Shown here: piece after piece, positions 11,247 through 22,455 of the stretch
Layout: the number at the start of each line of letters is the position of its first letter
How positions within the stretch are numbered: the stretch's first letter is position 1
Assembly: GCF_014356525.2 (NCBI RefSeq)
Contig: NC_052506.1
Coordinates: 98,696,997-98,760,996, forward strand
Reading direction: 5' to 3'
Source: Nilaparvata lugens
Lineage: Eukaryota > Arthropoda > Insecta > Hemiptera > Delphacidae
Length of the DNA stretch: 64,000 nt
Notes under the pieces: model-generated
What the model saw: only the letters and a program-made list of their open reading frames with translations
Told to the model about the DNA's origin: nothing
The model's database searches: none
Position numbers and translations under genes: made by a program

Positions 11247-12480
11247 CTAAAAATAAGCACTAAAATGCATCAGTCTTTATTCAATACTATATTATAATTT
11301 GAACAATTACAAATCATAATGTTTTTAATGGAAATTAATCATAATGACTAGTAATTTATGAGAAAATACGACAAAATATTAAGAAAAACAAAATTCTATT
11401 TTAAATAAAATAGTCTCAATTTACTCAAGTAAGGATTTGATGTAAAAGTTTCGAGTGAATGAAAAAAATCAAGAAATGGTATTAGGATTCTTCACTTTTA
11501 CTTTTATTACTATCTGATTACTTTCCCAGTTCATTCCTTAGAATACAGAATAAAATATTTTAATATTAATTAAAACAGGAAACACACGGCATAGATAGAT
11601 TAAAAACACTTTTCGATATTTTCGATAGATGTGCCATCTTCGTCAACCATGTAGGGAGTGAAAGGACACTATAATAGAATACACTATAATAGAAGATTAT
11701 AGTGTATTCATCAGAAAATACAATTTCTAGAATAATTATTGTGGAAATGTTCCAAAAACAATAAATTAAGTAATAATTAAAAGCCAGATGTGAATGAAGG
11801 TTCGAGAAATGTATTTTAAATTTCCCTACTAACTATATTTTCGTTGTTGTAAGATCACTACGATGCTGTTGAGTTGCTTGAAAGAGCTACAGTCCTGTGA
11901 GTAGGCCTAAGTAAATCGTTACTCACATATAAATACCGGTAATTGACTGCATTTTGTTTTGAAAGTGAAAAAAGTTTCTTATGTTTACATTGCAGTTTGG
12001 AATGTTATTTGAAATAGTCAATAATGAGAAATAAATTATTTCTAGGACAAACTCAAATTAGCCTAAGGTACTGTACTTGTGTTTTCTTTAGCCACATACT
12101 TTTTAAAATAATACTGTATCTTCTTCAAAAGCGACTGCAACATTAAAATTCCCAAATTATTTGTATTCAATAATATATTTCAAATAAAATACTGACAACT
12201 TATAAAGAATGCTAGCAAATTGTGGGAAAAATTTTTAAAAAGAACTTTCAAATATATAACAAGATACAGGATATAACGAAGTTGTCACTGTGATTTCAAT
12301 TATTTTAAAGCTACTTTAACATCACAGTTATCTAATTGATCTTGTTTACAAATAGGTAGTTTTCTTTAAGAAATTTGTAAATTTTTTGTAGAAAACAAGT
12401 TGAATGCTGAAATCTCAGTTGACAACCCTGGTATAAACGTGACTTAATAATACTGTACCCGTCATCTAAAACAATAATAA
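11247..12480. other. Intronic sequence, start of the 46-kb intron
   Basis: AT-rich sequence without a supported gene. The only structure noticed is a short hairpin of the phrase ACACTATAAT near 11670-11710. Confidence 0.5.
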
Positions 12481-12720
12481 TTGACCGAACGAAGATTCAA
12501 GTCGACGTTTTGGCATTTCTCTTGTAATTTTTGAATGTTTATATGTTTTTATGTTGCGCATTTACGGCGAAACGCGGTAATAGATTTTCATGAAATTTGA
12601 CAGGTATGTTCCTTTTTTAATTGCGCGTCGAAGTATATACAAGGTTTTTGGAAATTTTGCATTTCAAGGATAATACAAAAAGAAAAAAGAAACCTCCTTC
12701 ATACGCCAATATTGGAATCA
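12481..12720 (+). mobile_element. Family A repeat, left part only
   Basis: It begins TTGACCGAACGAAG and follows the text of the complete copy at 25954-26360 (motifs TTTGGCATTTCTCTT, ACGGCGAAACGCGGTAATAG, GCGTCGAAGTATATACAAGG). It stops where TCTATATATATAAAAG begins, so the right half is missing. A Helitron-like insertion or recombination at this point is likely. Confidence 0.7.
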
Positions 12721-12723
12721 AAA

Positions 12724-12930
12724 TCTATATATATAAAAGCGAAATGGCACTCACTCACTGACTGACTGACTCACTCACTCACTCACTCGCAGAACTAAAA
12801 ATCTACCGGACCAAAAACGTTCAAATTTGGTAGGTATGTTCAGTTGGCCCTTTAGAGCCAACCTATAGGAGTTCGGCTCGAGCCGTGGTGATAGACGGAC
12901 TGTTTTCGTAGCTGCTCTCTGCTCAGATAA
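12724..12930 (+). mobile_element. Helitron-like 5' end fragment
   Basis: It begins TCTATATATATAAAAGCG right after an A, then carries the (CACT)n/(GACT)n stretch, then TTCAAATTTGGTAGGTATGT and TTGGCCCTTTAGAG. A TC start of this kind after an A is typical of insect Helitron/Helentron elements. The 3' end is not identifiable here. Confidence 0.6.
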
Positions 12931-13121
12931 GATAGGCCTGACTGCTTTTGATTTTACTTGTAGAGATTTATGTTGTTCATCGTTTCGTAGCATTTCATAA
13001 CCTATAACATCTATTTTAAAACTCATTAACAGTAATATTATAACTATATATTTTAAATCTTATAAATTAGACTATTATTTTTAACTATACTTTTTCTTTT
13101 CAATTATTTCCATAACATACT

Positions 13122-13540
13122 ATAAGTGGTTTAACTTTTATTTTTCCATTCATAAATAGGTCACAACTCTTCAATTACTTTTCAACTCTTGAAATTTAAA
13201 ATTATTTCTAGCATAAATTTATCAATCTTGCAACCTGAGCTCCAGATAATTTCATCACTCGAACTTACCACAATTTTGCAATTATAAATATATTCTCAAA
13301 AACTGACCTAAATTGACAACTAAATAATAAAGTATCTTAAATAACATACTAATAAATTAAATAACATACATTGAGAGTAGCTTAACTGTTATTCTTCTAT
13401 TACATAAATAGGCTGCAACTCCTCTATTAGGTACTTCTTAACTTGTGAAATCTTAAAATTATTTATAGAATAAATTTATCAATTTGCAATCCCAACCTGA
13501 AATACCGGTAGCTTTATCATTCAAACTTACCACAATTTTT
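13122..13540. repeat. Two diverged direct copies of a roughly 155-bp segment
   Basis: Around 13122-13275 and 13378-13540 the same order of phrases recurs: CATAAATAGG, CAACTC, TTAAAATTATTT, ATAAATTTATCAAT, CTTACCACAATTTT. The copies differ at many positions, so the duplication is old. Confidence 0.6.
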
Positions 13541-14255
13541 CTCTTATTAATGTCGTTTTAAACCTTAGTCCTACCATAAATTTATAACTGTATAGTAAAC
13601 TACGTTATAAACTCTCTTGTCTCTTAGACCTATCCTTTTTTGTTTCCTTAAAAATCATTTCCACATTCCTTTATCCTTCCGAGAGATTGTGGAGGGGGCT
13701 GATCCTTGATTATAGATAGTGTTAGTGAACAGCACGAGCTGAAATAGATCTGCAAAATCGGCAGGCTGCTCTGTAAAGTTTTGTAAACATTGCTTCCGTT
13801 TATAGTCGCTCTTGGCCCGGATCCGGACGGGGTACGAGCGATTTTACGACAGACTATTTCATTACACTAAAGTTTCACCTGTATTTTCTCAAGGTTTTCA
13901 AGGATTCCATTACAAGAGCTTTTTCTTTATTTTTGACTCTTCATTGCATATTTGCAGATATACTTAGCTGCTCCTAATTTTTCAGCATATCCCTTACCTA
14001 ATTTCCTTTCCCTTCCTAAATCATATCTTACGAGAGGTACTTTCAGTTTAATAATTGTCAAAAAATAGTCCTTAAATAGAAATTTCAAGAGTAATAAATA
14101 CAACATTGTCACTACATTTTCAAGCAGTACTTTAAACGCAGAATACAGAATGTTCCAGTAACTGTGAATAACCACATTTCTCCTTAAAAATTAGAACAAG
14201 ATAGGGCAAGTTTCATTTAAATAGAGTAAAAAACACAATATTTTTAATTAACTGA

Positions 14256-14594
14256 ATGATAGTTGATAGTCGGTGTAGTACTGGATTTATAACACGATTA
14301 ACCATGAAATTGATGGAAACCACAACTAGTAAGGGGAATCGCGCAGTTTTCCTTCATAATTATAAATTCAGAAAAGACAGGATCTTAACTGATGGAAGTA
14401 CTATAATTTGGCGATGTCTAAATAAATTGTGTAACATTTCCCTGAAAACGAACTTGGATCTTGTTCTCTTGTCTGATGAAAATTTGAAGCATGATCATTT
14501 ACCGAGAGCCACAGACATCTCGATCACTGATAATGATAGTTCATTATCGCTGAATGAAACGACGGTTCACGATAACGATGCTGCTCTTGATTAA
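14256..14594 (+). pseudogene. FLYWCH-type zinc-finger open frame (112 codons)
   Basis: Residues about 27-83 carry the FLYWCH pattern: KGNRAVFLHNYKFRKDR, then IIWRC, a cysteine five residues later (NKLC), and a terminal HDH pair. These would be the C-C-H-H zinc ligands of the family. The tail is acidic. The ATG at 14256 is the first available one. The region lies on the plus strand, opposite to the host gene, and is followed by coiled-coil frames broken by stops. It is therefore read as the N-terminal part of a decayed transposon ORF or a captured gene. FLYWCH domains bind DNA in other proteins. A link to the esterase/RT element at 20711 is inference only. Confidence 0.6.
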
Positions 14595-14686
14595 TCCATC
14601 AACCCACCTGTTGACACTTCTGATAATATGATAATAGCAGTTCCAGTAGTCTTCAATAAAACAACTCATGTAGTACTCCTATAAAT

Positions 14687-15091
14687 ATGGATTCTCGGAC
14701 ACATTCGAATTATAGCGATTTGCGTAACGACAATGACTTAACAGTAATATCACTGCGAAAGGAAATCAGTGAATTGGTTGAAAAAATGTCCATTTTGAAA
14801 CAGCAATGGAATGATGCAATAGAACATTCAATAGATACAGATAGGAAGCTAATGGAAAGTAATACAATAGTGGATCAAATGAAAGTGAGCATAGAGGTTT
14901 TGGAAGTAGAAAACACTGCACTGAAGAGTGAGAAAAAGTGTATGGAAATTGAGCTTCAGGATCTCAAGAATTTTTATATGTCAGGTGACACAATATCTAA
15001 TCACTCGTCAAACTCATCCATTACTGTTACAAAAAACTCCTTTGCAATTCTAAACGATAGTGTAGTTGTAAGTGAAAAAATTCAAATGTAA
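14687..15091 (+). pseudogene. Coiled-coil open frame downstream of FLYWCH (134 codons)
   Basis: After an Asn/Asp/Ser-rich start it shows a regular coiled coil, from LRKEISELVEKMSILKQQW to IELQDLKNF (residues about 27-103), then a Ser/Asn-rich part ending NSFAILNDSV. It is on the same strand and 92 bp after the FLYWCH frame. The reading then breaks by stops at 15091 and beyond, so FLYWCH, this part and the next frame probably were one protein. Confidence 0.55.
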
Positions 15092-15239
15092 CAAGTCTGA
15101 GAAAGTAGTAGAATACAAATGAAAAAAGTTGGTAGGAGCTAAAAATGATATAAATCTTATAGAGTTCCTAACACAAAATTTGATATTTGAAACATGAGCA
15201 AAATGCTAAGATTGATGAGCAAAATGCTAAGTAAATGCT

Positions 15240-15927
15240 AGGTTTGATGAGATGAAGCAAGAATTTGCTAGCATAAGACTAGAGCAGGCTAGTATAAATT
15301 CTATTGAAAGATGCACATGAAACATTGAAAGATAATCATGAAGATGAAAACAAATTGAAGCATGATAATAGTAGTGTTAAGTTACAAGATCAACTCATTC
15401 AAGTTTCTGACAATGTAGGCCTAGTTACTGTTGTTGAAAAAGTCAACCCTAATGAGATAGTAGAATTGAGTAAAGAAGTAGGTAGGGAGTTGTCTTCACT
15501 GAAAGTCAACTATCATGAAAGTGATATTGCTACATTGAAGGTTAGGAAAACTATAAACAAAGTGAATGATTACATGAGACAGATTTCTGTGGAGGTTAGA
15601 AAAAATGTAAACAAAATGAATGTTGCTTTGAGTCAAGTTGATGAGTTCAACTTTCAACTGAGAAATGAAAAGGTGTATGCTATGCATTCTCAAGTGAACA
15701 TGACTAACTTTTGTAGGCAAAACGGCTTTGTTGAAACAAATGAACCCATGAATAAAATCATGTTCTTGAAGAAAACAAAATGCAAAGTCTCCATTGATGT
15801 ATTAGTATTCAAAGGTTGTTTCAAGTTGCTTACTTACAAGATGATGACAATGAATCACATGATGAAAGGGTATTCCCCACACACAATGATTAGAATCCTG
15901 TGTTATGCCGGATTCAGAATAGCATGA
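15240..15927 (+). pseudogene. Second coiled-coil open frame, probably the same broken gene
   Basis: The text FDEMKQEFASIRLEQASIN (about 15240-15300) runs, after a frameshift near 15303, into DAHETLKDNHEDENKLKHD and a long helical part (ELSSLKVNYHESD, MRQISVEVRKNVNKMNVAL, DEFNFQLRNEK). Past 15830 a different frame gives an acidic stretch, indicating another shift. The function is unknown; a multimerising ORF1-like protein is one possibility. Confidence 0.5.
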
Positions 15928-18239
15928 TCGCTACACAGTGTATGGTAAGAGTCCATAATTGTGTCTTTTTTCTTTCCTGTAGCCTATTTTTCTTGGCCCT
16001 TAATCTTTTCAATTTCAATTCTTTCCTGTCTTTGTGTAATATTCAGTAAATTTCTTCTATGATGCATATCTTAACCAATCTTGTCCATAGTCATTTAAAT
16101 TTGTATTTTTCTGAAATATTTTGGAAGTTAAAATAGTAGCTTATTTTCCTAATCTTTAAATTGTTGATAAAACCTAACTTTTCTAAAATCTATCCATTGT
16201 TGTGTAAATAATGTTTGCTTGCGGTATATTTTTTCATCATGTATTACATATTTTAATCATGTCTATTTTTTCAGGTATTATATTAGGTAATTAGGTTTTT
16301 CTGAGCAATTATGTCCCATGTTCTCATCTTTCATTGCATATTGTGCCATAAGCCATATGTAATTAGGTTATAGTTTTCTTCTGGGCTTTTAACCCATTTT
16401 GCATTTTATTTTTTCTTTGCTGTCCAATACTTTGGATTTTTGGTAGACAAGTAGGTGTGATTCTTTTAGAGGTGTGGGCGTGAACCACATACGGCTGGAC
16501 TCGATTATCTGACCTACTTGTTTGCGATATAAAAACCTTAAGACTGCAACATCAAATGTTTGTAAAAACTTTTGCATACTTTGTTTTGTGGTCCGATACT
16601 AGAGTCTGCTATCACATTGCCTTACAGACATCTAGGAACTATCCACCCAGTCACAATAGTCAACATTTTTTCCTTCACCAGTTGTTTTTGTGGAGTGATA
16701 GCTCACAATTATAACAAATTAGAGTCATACTTGGAATTTACAAAATTCCATAGTAGTATATTTTATTAAATATACTTCCTCATGAAAGTTCAGTACTGAC
16801 ATGTAGGATAGGCTCTAATTAATCTTTCTCTTCTTTGTATTGTTTTAGGGAATTTATTTACCCAGTTTTCTTTCTCTTTTTTGTATTTTTTAGGGAACTA
16901 TTTACCCATTATTCATCTTGATCATCTTTGTATTATAATCTTGAAATGTTTGTACTTATTATACAGTCTTAAATTATAAATTATGTTATTATAATAAATA
17001 AACTTCAAAATTTGAAAGTATTAATGAATTCTGTAGCCATATATATGTGATGTATTATGAAAGTTAGCTGAATAATAATGTTTTTATTGAATAAAAACGT
17101 TGTGTTATATTATAAATTGAAATGAGTTAAAGGCTAAATTTTTCTAAAGTGTTTTGTAATTGATATCTTTTTCAAAATTTTAAAATTTTTTGTTCTATAA
17201 ATTTTGATATGATTGATTATCGTTTGAAATGGATGCTGGAGTGTATGTAGAATTTTTAGTGGGGTTTGTTGATTAGAATTTTGCTGGTATGTGATTGTTT
17301 TGAGATGGAAACCCATTATTGCCTAAAGAAGGAATAACAGAGGTTATGACTTAGAGAGGCAGTAATGAGATAATATTTTTGTGTTGATTACTTATGTTGA
17401 TTGCCATAGATGCAAAAATAATGATTATAATGTTGATTGCCATAGATGCAGGTTACTTATGAATATTGATTGCCTTTGAAGCAAAATATTATTGATGTTT
17501 TGAATGATTTCTTGTTTAATGATTGATAGTAAAGTTTTGTCATGAAATGTAGTTTGTGTTCAGAACATTGAAAAGTCGAAATAAACTATAGTATCGACAA
17601 ACGATGATTAATAATATTAAATAATTTGCTTTTTATACAATTTTTGAACAAAATTAAAACTAAATAATTTTGAAACCTGAATGATAAATCATAAATGTGA
17701 AATGAACTTGCTATAAATGAAATGTTATACTAAATGATATGAAATGCAGATATATTATGAAATGATTGTGAATAGAAGATCAATTGTCTGAAATTATTGA
17801 AATATATATTGAAATTAATTTTGTTGTGATGATCTGATGTTTTTTACAATTTTGATAATGATACAGGGTGTTATGAAATTCTATTTCTATTTTGAAGAAT
17901 GGATTAAATTTTGATATTGAACAGTGAATAGATGGAAATGAAATTTTTTTATAGTGAAAATTGTAATTGATATGTCCATATTTCACAATTTATGTATTGC
18001 TGACTGTATAATAGGATGTTAACAAATTCAATTTCATATATATTTAAAAATAATTTTCATGTGTATTAGATTGTATTGATAGCCTAATCAAGATTTTCTT
18101 CTTAGTTTATAAGCATTTTAAGATAACAGGTACAGCACAGACATTAACATTGAAATAGTTATCATGTGAATCTCGAAATCAGCAACAAGTGAACGCCATG
18201 AAGAGTGTTAAGAACATTTGGGTGATTTTCGAACTAGTG
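15928..18239. other. AT-rich non-coding stretch
   Basis: No gene is supported. There are short direct repeats (TTGATTGCCATAGATGCA at about 17397 and 17433) and paired phrases TAGGGAA...TTTACCCA near 16846-16910. It may belong to an LTR element ending at the LTR-like block 19932-20637, but no partner LTR was found. Confidence 0.45.
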
Positions 18240-18860
18240 TGACATAACTACGCCAATATCTACGCCAATATCTACACCAATAACTACGCCAAAATCTACG
18301 CTGATGCCTACACTAATAACTACGCCAATGTCAACGCCAATAACTACGCCAAAATGCCAAAATCTACGCCGATGCCTGTGCTGATGCCAAGCCTGCGCCA
18401 TGCCAATAGCTATGCCAATGCCTGCGCCAGTGCCAAAATCTGCGCCAATGCTGATGCCAATGCCAATAACTATGCCAATGTCAACACCAATATCAACACC
18501 AATAACTACGCCAAAATCAATGCTGATGCCTACACTAATAACTACGCCAATATCAACACTAATAACTACGCCAAAATGCCAAAATCTACGCTGATGCCTG
18601 TGCTGATGTCAATGCCTGCGCCAATGCCAATAGCTACGCCAATGCCTGCGCCAATGCCAAAATCTGCGCCAATGCTGATGCCAATGCAATAGCTACGCCA
18701 ATGCCTGCGCAATGCTGATGCCAACACCAAAATCAACGCCGATGCCTGCGCCAATGCCAATATCTGCGCCAATGCTGATACCAATGCCTATGCCTGCGCC
18801 AATGCTGATGCCAATGCCAAAATCAATGCCGACACCAAAGCATACGCCAATAACAATGCC
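18240..18860. repeat. Minisatellite built on 6/12-bp GCCAAT-type units
   Basis: About 620 bp of variants of CTACGCCAATAA, CTGCGCCAATGC and CTGATGCCAATG follow one another. Because the units are multiples of three, open frames exist in both strands (Met-Pro-rich and Ala-Asn-rich). These are consequences of the repeat and are not called as genes. Confidence 0.85.
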
Positions 18861-19511
18861 AACGCTTATTGCTGACTTTGTATCTCAAACTTCAACACTA
18901 CTACATTACCTGGAGGTAATTGCCATCCATGTTCACATTCACAACTTTGAATTCAGAATAACAGTCACAGTATCATGAAAGAATTGATTCAAAAATCCTC
19001 TCCTAAATTATTCCTGTATGCAGAACTCTAAACCTTGAAAGCTGAAATATCAAAAAACCAAACCTTACCTAAATTAATCCTCACCTAAATTAATCCTGTA
19101 TGCAGCGTCTATCTCTTTTCCAAAAAACGAATTACATTGTCATTTCAAGCCTGAAATGTACATTGTATAATTATATGATACAAAAATTACGTGACTCTGT
19201 ATCGAGTTTGGTATGCAGCCGTCTACTACAAGCATGAGGCAATGCTAACTGAGATGTCACCTGTATCGAGTTTGATATGCATCAATCGACTACAAGTATC
19301 AGCCCAACACTACGTGCATCCAGATCAGCCCAACACTAACGTCATCACATTGGAGTCACACTTAACTGAAAATCATACTGAGTGCCTTAACGGACTGTTT
19401 TCCAAAATGTGCATCAATAAAATCAACCGCGTCAATAGTGAAAGAAATGAACATTTTTTGATTTATTGAAATTTTATGTGAAAATTAAATGTAACAATTC
19501 ATCAATTCATT

Positions 19512-19538
19512 AAAAAAAAAAAAAAAAAAAAAAAAAAA
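19512..19538. repeat. A27 tract followed by a TAA microsatellite
   Basis: An uninterrupted run of 27 A is followed by (ATA/TAA)n. It could be the tail of a retroposed sequence; no source gene was recognised upstream. Confidence 0.6.
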
Positions 19539-19931
19539 TAAATAATAATAATAATACATTTTCATTCAACATACTAATTTCTTTTATGCAATAAAAATTG
19601 AATTTTTCTATCTATTAAATTTATGTGCAATTTCAAAAAACTATTCTTTACATATTAAACTTTCTGTTGAGATATTTTCCTTTAAATTATAAAACTAAAT
19701 CAAAAGTAATATGATATTCTATATTTTGAAATATTGTTTGGAAACATATAACAAACGCTATTGATGAATTTTTATAATAATTTTCAATATTATTGGATGA
19801 CATGTAATGTTTTTCTAGAAAAAATTGTTACTGTTCTCGAATTTAAATTTCAACAATTTTCATTAGGGTCAATGTAATTTTTTTTTTAAATTTTCAAACA
19901 GTAAAATTTTTTATGTCAAGAGGGGGGTATT

Positions 19932-20637
19932 TGTAATATTACATTTTCTTCTCACATTGGAATCGAATCTTCAATTCGAGATCTATGAAACTTTATAGTA
20001 AATATCAGAGTCATCAATAGACGGACAAACTTTCGACGGAGAATTTTTATCGTAAATGATTGTTGCATTGTTCCATGGTGTCACCGAGGCTTGGTTAGCA
20101 GAATTAATAGATAAATAGTTTATTTAAATAGAGAATATATATGAAAAATTAAAATAACAGTTTCAAAATAAAGTTTTATTGAGAACAGATGTAGGGTGTG
20201 AATTCTAAACTTGTAAGTTATAATTTTTTGGTGACGTGTCTGTAAAATCGACACCGAACCAGGCTTGTTCTGACTTGTAATTTTTAGCGGTGGCTTCTCT
20301 CTCTCTAGAAAAATGGCTGGCTACGTGTGTTGTTGTAAAATTTTGCTCTGAATCATTTTCGTTTATTAATGTTTTAAATTGAGTTTTAAACAATTTATAG
20401 TGTTCTATTTTGTTCGTATATTGCTATTTGTGTATTCAAGCCAATAGCCACTGTTTTTCAACTGTAAACTAGATAAGTATTTTAGTTTGTAGTAACTCTG
20501 AATAATTAGGCTTATAAGATATAGTTCTTTGTATTTGTATAAATTCATCTGAAGATTATAAGTTCATTTGCTCTGAAAACTGGATTTCTCATTCATAGGC
20601 GATAGATCCATTCATAATTTATCAAGAATCTATTACA
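19932..20637 (+). repeat. LTR-like block, 706 bp
   Basis: The block begins TGTAATATTACA and ends TCTATTACA, so it has TG...CA ends and complementary termini. It is preceded by a purine tract (AAGAGGGGGGTAT) like a polypurine tract. It is followed by TTGGAGCCGACAACTATCC, which could serve as a primer-binding site. Having both signals fits an internal LTR of a tandem or rearranged Ty3-like element. The neighbouring bases do not show a simple target duplication. Confidence 0.5.
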
Positions 20638-20710
20638 TTGGAGCCGACAACTATCCTTAGGTTAATAGGTGTTAAATGCTATTCCAACCGATTTAAGGAA
20701 AAATTGGTAG

Positions 20711-21241
20711 CACGGCAAGAGCTTTTTCAAACCGGGTGCTCCTATTGAAGCAGTGGTGGAGTCGGCTCGAGAGCAAATTAAAGATTTTGGTAAAAATGAT
20801 TATCTGATAGTGCTGGGTGGTTCAAACAACATTGACAAACCAAATCTAGACCATCTTCCTCAGGTATTAGGAAAAATAAAAGAAATTGTGCCACTCAGCT
20901 TGAAAACTAACGTCATAATCAGCACTATACCAGGTAGGTACGACAGGCCAGAGTTGAATCAAACTATTAAGAAAACAAATAAAGCAATACATGATACCAT
21001 CAACAGCGTAAAAAATAAAAATTCCAAACAACTGGGGGTATGTTTCCTAAATGAGAGGTTGAAAAGAGCAAACTTCACTAGTCACGGACTACATCTAAAC
21101 AGATCTGGTAAAATAATTTTTTGTGATAGGTTGGCAGAGATGATTGAGAGTCGTTTGCAATCTCCTGTCACGGAAACACTAGAGGGAGTTAGAAACAGAT
21201 CTTTTTTAATGAATTGGCTCAGAACAGGAAAAGGAAAGTAG
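20711..21241 (+). pseudogene. ORF1 C-terminal part, SGNH/GDSL-esterase-like
   Basis: The frame opens after a TAG at 20708-20710 without an ATG, so it is a truncated ORF. It reads FFKPGAPIEAVVESAREQ, then YLIVLGGSNNI (block III-like GxND region, here GGSNN), IISTIPGRYD, and near the end FTSHGLHLNRSGK. This last carries the Asp/His-type block V (here HGLHLN) that holds the catalytic histidine in SGNH hydrolases. The N-terminal GDS block is not present. In ORF1 proteins of this type the domain acts with RNA-binding parts in the RNP; the biochemical role is inferred. Confidence 0.7.
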
Positions 21242-22455
21242 ATTACCAGAATAGCATCAGTGTAAGGAACTCTTTTAACGGTAATAAAGATAGTATAGCT
21301 TCTAGGCAGTCGGGTTTGGCATCTCTCAGAAGGAAAGGTAATCCAGCAGTTCTTAACGAAGAAATTTTCACTGTCTTTCACCAAAATATCCAATACCTTA
21401 GAAACAAAATTGACAGACTTGAAGTATTCTTAAAGCAAGAAACTCCGGATATAGTGATTTTAACTGAGCATGGCTTAAAAGAAGAGGAAATTTCACAAGT
21501 AAACTTGCAGCACTATTCATTGAAGGCAGTGTATTGCAGGGAATCTCATCGTAGTGGTGGTGTATGTATATTTACCAATAAATCTAAAACAATGGAAATA
21601 AGTAATCTAGAGTATGTAAATAAACTTTCTCGGGAAATGGATCTAGAAGCAACGGGTTTGAGAATAAAAATTGAAAATATTGAAGTGGCTGTCCTGGGTA
21701 TATACAGGTCACCAAATGGTAATTGGGAAGATTTTTGTATGAATTTCAATAAAATCTTAGAAACTACCACAAATCGATATTCCAAAGTAATTGTAGGGGG
21801 TGATTTTAATACAAATTTTGCAGTGCGAAACAAGATGACGGATGATATTAAAGATATTATAAATATAATAACTATAAGTAATAAATATAATAACTTGGAA
21901 ATAAAAGTTCATGAATATACCAGAGTGACGAGAACCTCATGTACAATTTTTGATAACATCCTAACAAATATAGATAACTGTAGAATCAGATTAGGTAACT
22001 CACAACTATCTGACCATGATTTCCAAATTTTAGATTTAAGAATTCAGGGTCATAATAAAGCTAGAGTCAGTAAATTAATGAAGGTAATTCAAGAATGTGA
22101 ACAGGGTAATATTAATTGTTTGAAACAAAAATTATTATTGCAAGATTGGGGTATTGTTTCTGGCATAGACGATTTAAATGATAAATATGATAAATTCATT
22201 AGTATTTTAAGATTTCACACTAGTATTTGCTGCCCTTTAAAAAACGTCCCTGTAAAAAATAAATTGAACAAGATAGAAGAGTGGATTACTGAAGATGTTC
22301 TGGCACAAAGAGATAAGGTTAGGGAAGCATACAATGAATTTAAAATAGCAAGAAATGTTATAAGTGAGAAAAATTATAAAGCTGTAAAAAAAAGTTATAT
22401 GAAAGAAGTTAAGGAAGCTAAATACAAAAAAAACAGCAGAAATACTGAAAAGTAG
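21193..22455 (+). pseudogene. ORF2 endonuclease domain (EEP family)
   Basis: The domain starts FTVFHQNIQYLRNKIDRL, continues with PDIVILTEHGL, YCRESHRSGGVCIF, LGIYRSPNG, then the catalytic VGGDFNTNF, and ends with SDHDFQILDL. These are the known metal-binding and catalytic blocks of LINE endonucleases (N, E, GDFN, SDH). No ATG opens the frame; translation may come from the -1 shift noted at 21202. After the domain is a lysine-rich linker. The frame is lost at an A8 run (22426-22433), a +1 displacement relative to the following RT frame. Confidence 0.85.
21202..21208 (+). promoter_or_regulatory. Candidate -1 ribosomal frameshift heptamer (T TTT TTA)
   Basis: In the ORF1 frame the codons at this place are TCT TTT TTA, so the heptamer is in the X XXY YYZ register. 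The endonuclease/RT frame is exactly -1 to ORF1, is open from 21193 (after TAG 21190-21192) across the heptamer, and has no ATG at its start. ORF1 stops at 21239-21241, 11 codons later. Confidence 0.5.

Noticed and set aside
12775..13026. 83-codon minus-strand frame
   Set aside because: Its C-terminal part reads antisense through the Helitron-like 5' repeat and CACT tract; no gene signal.
18354..18978. Met-Pro-rich proteins on both strands
   Set aside because: Produced by the minisatellite; all frames are open because the unit lacks stops.
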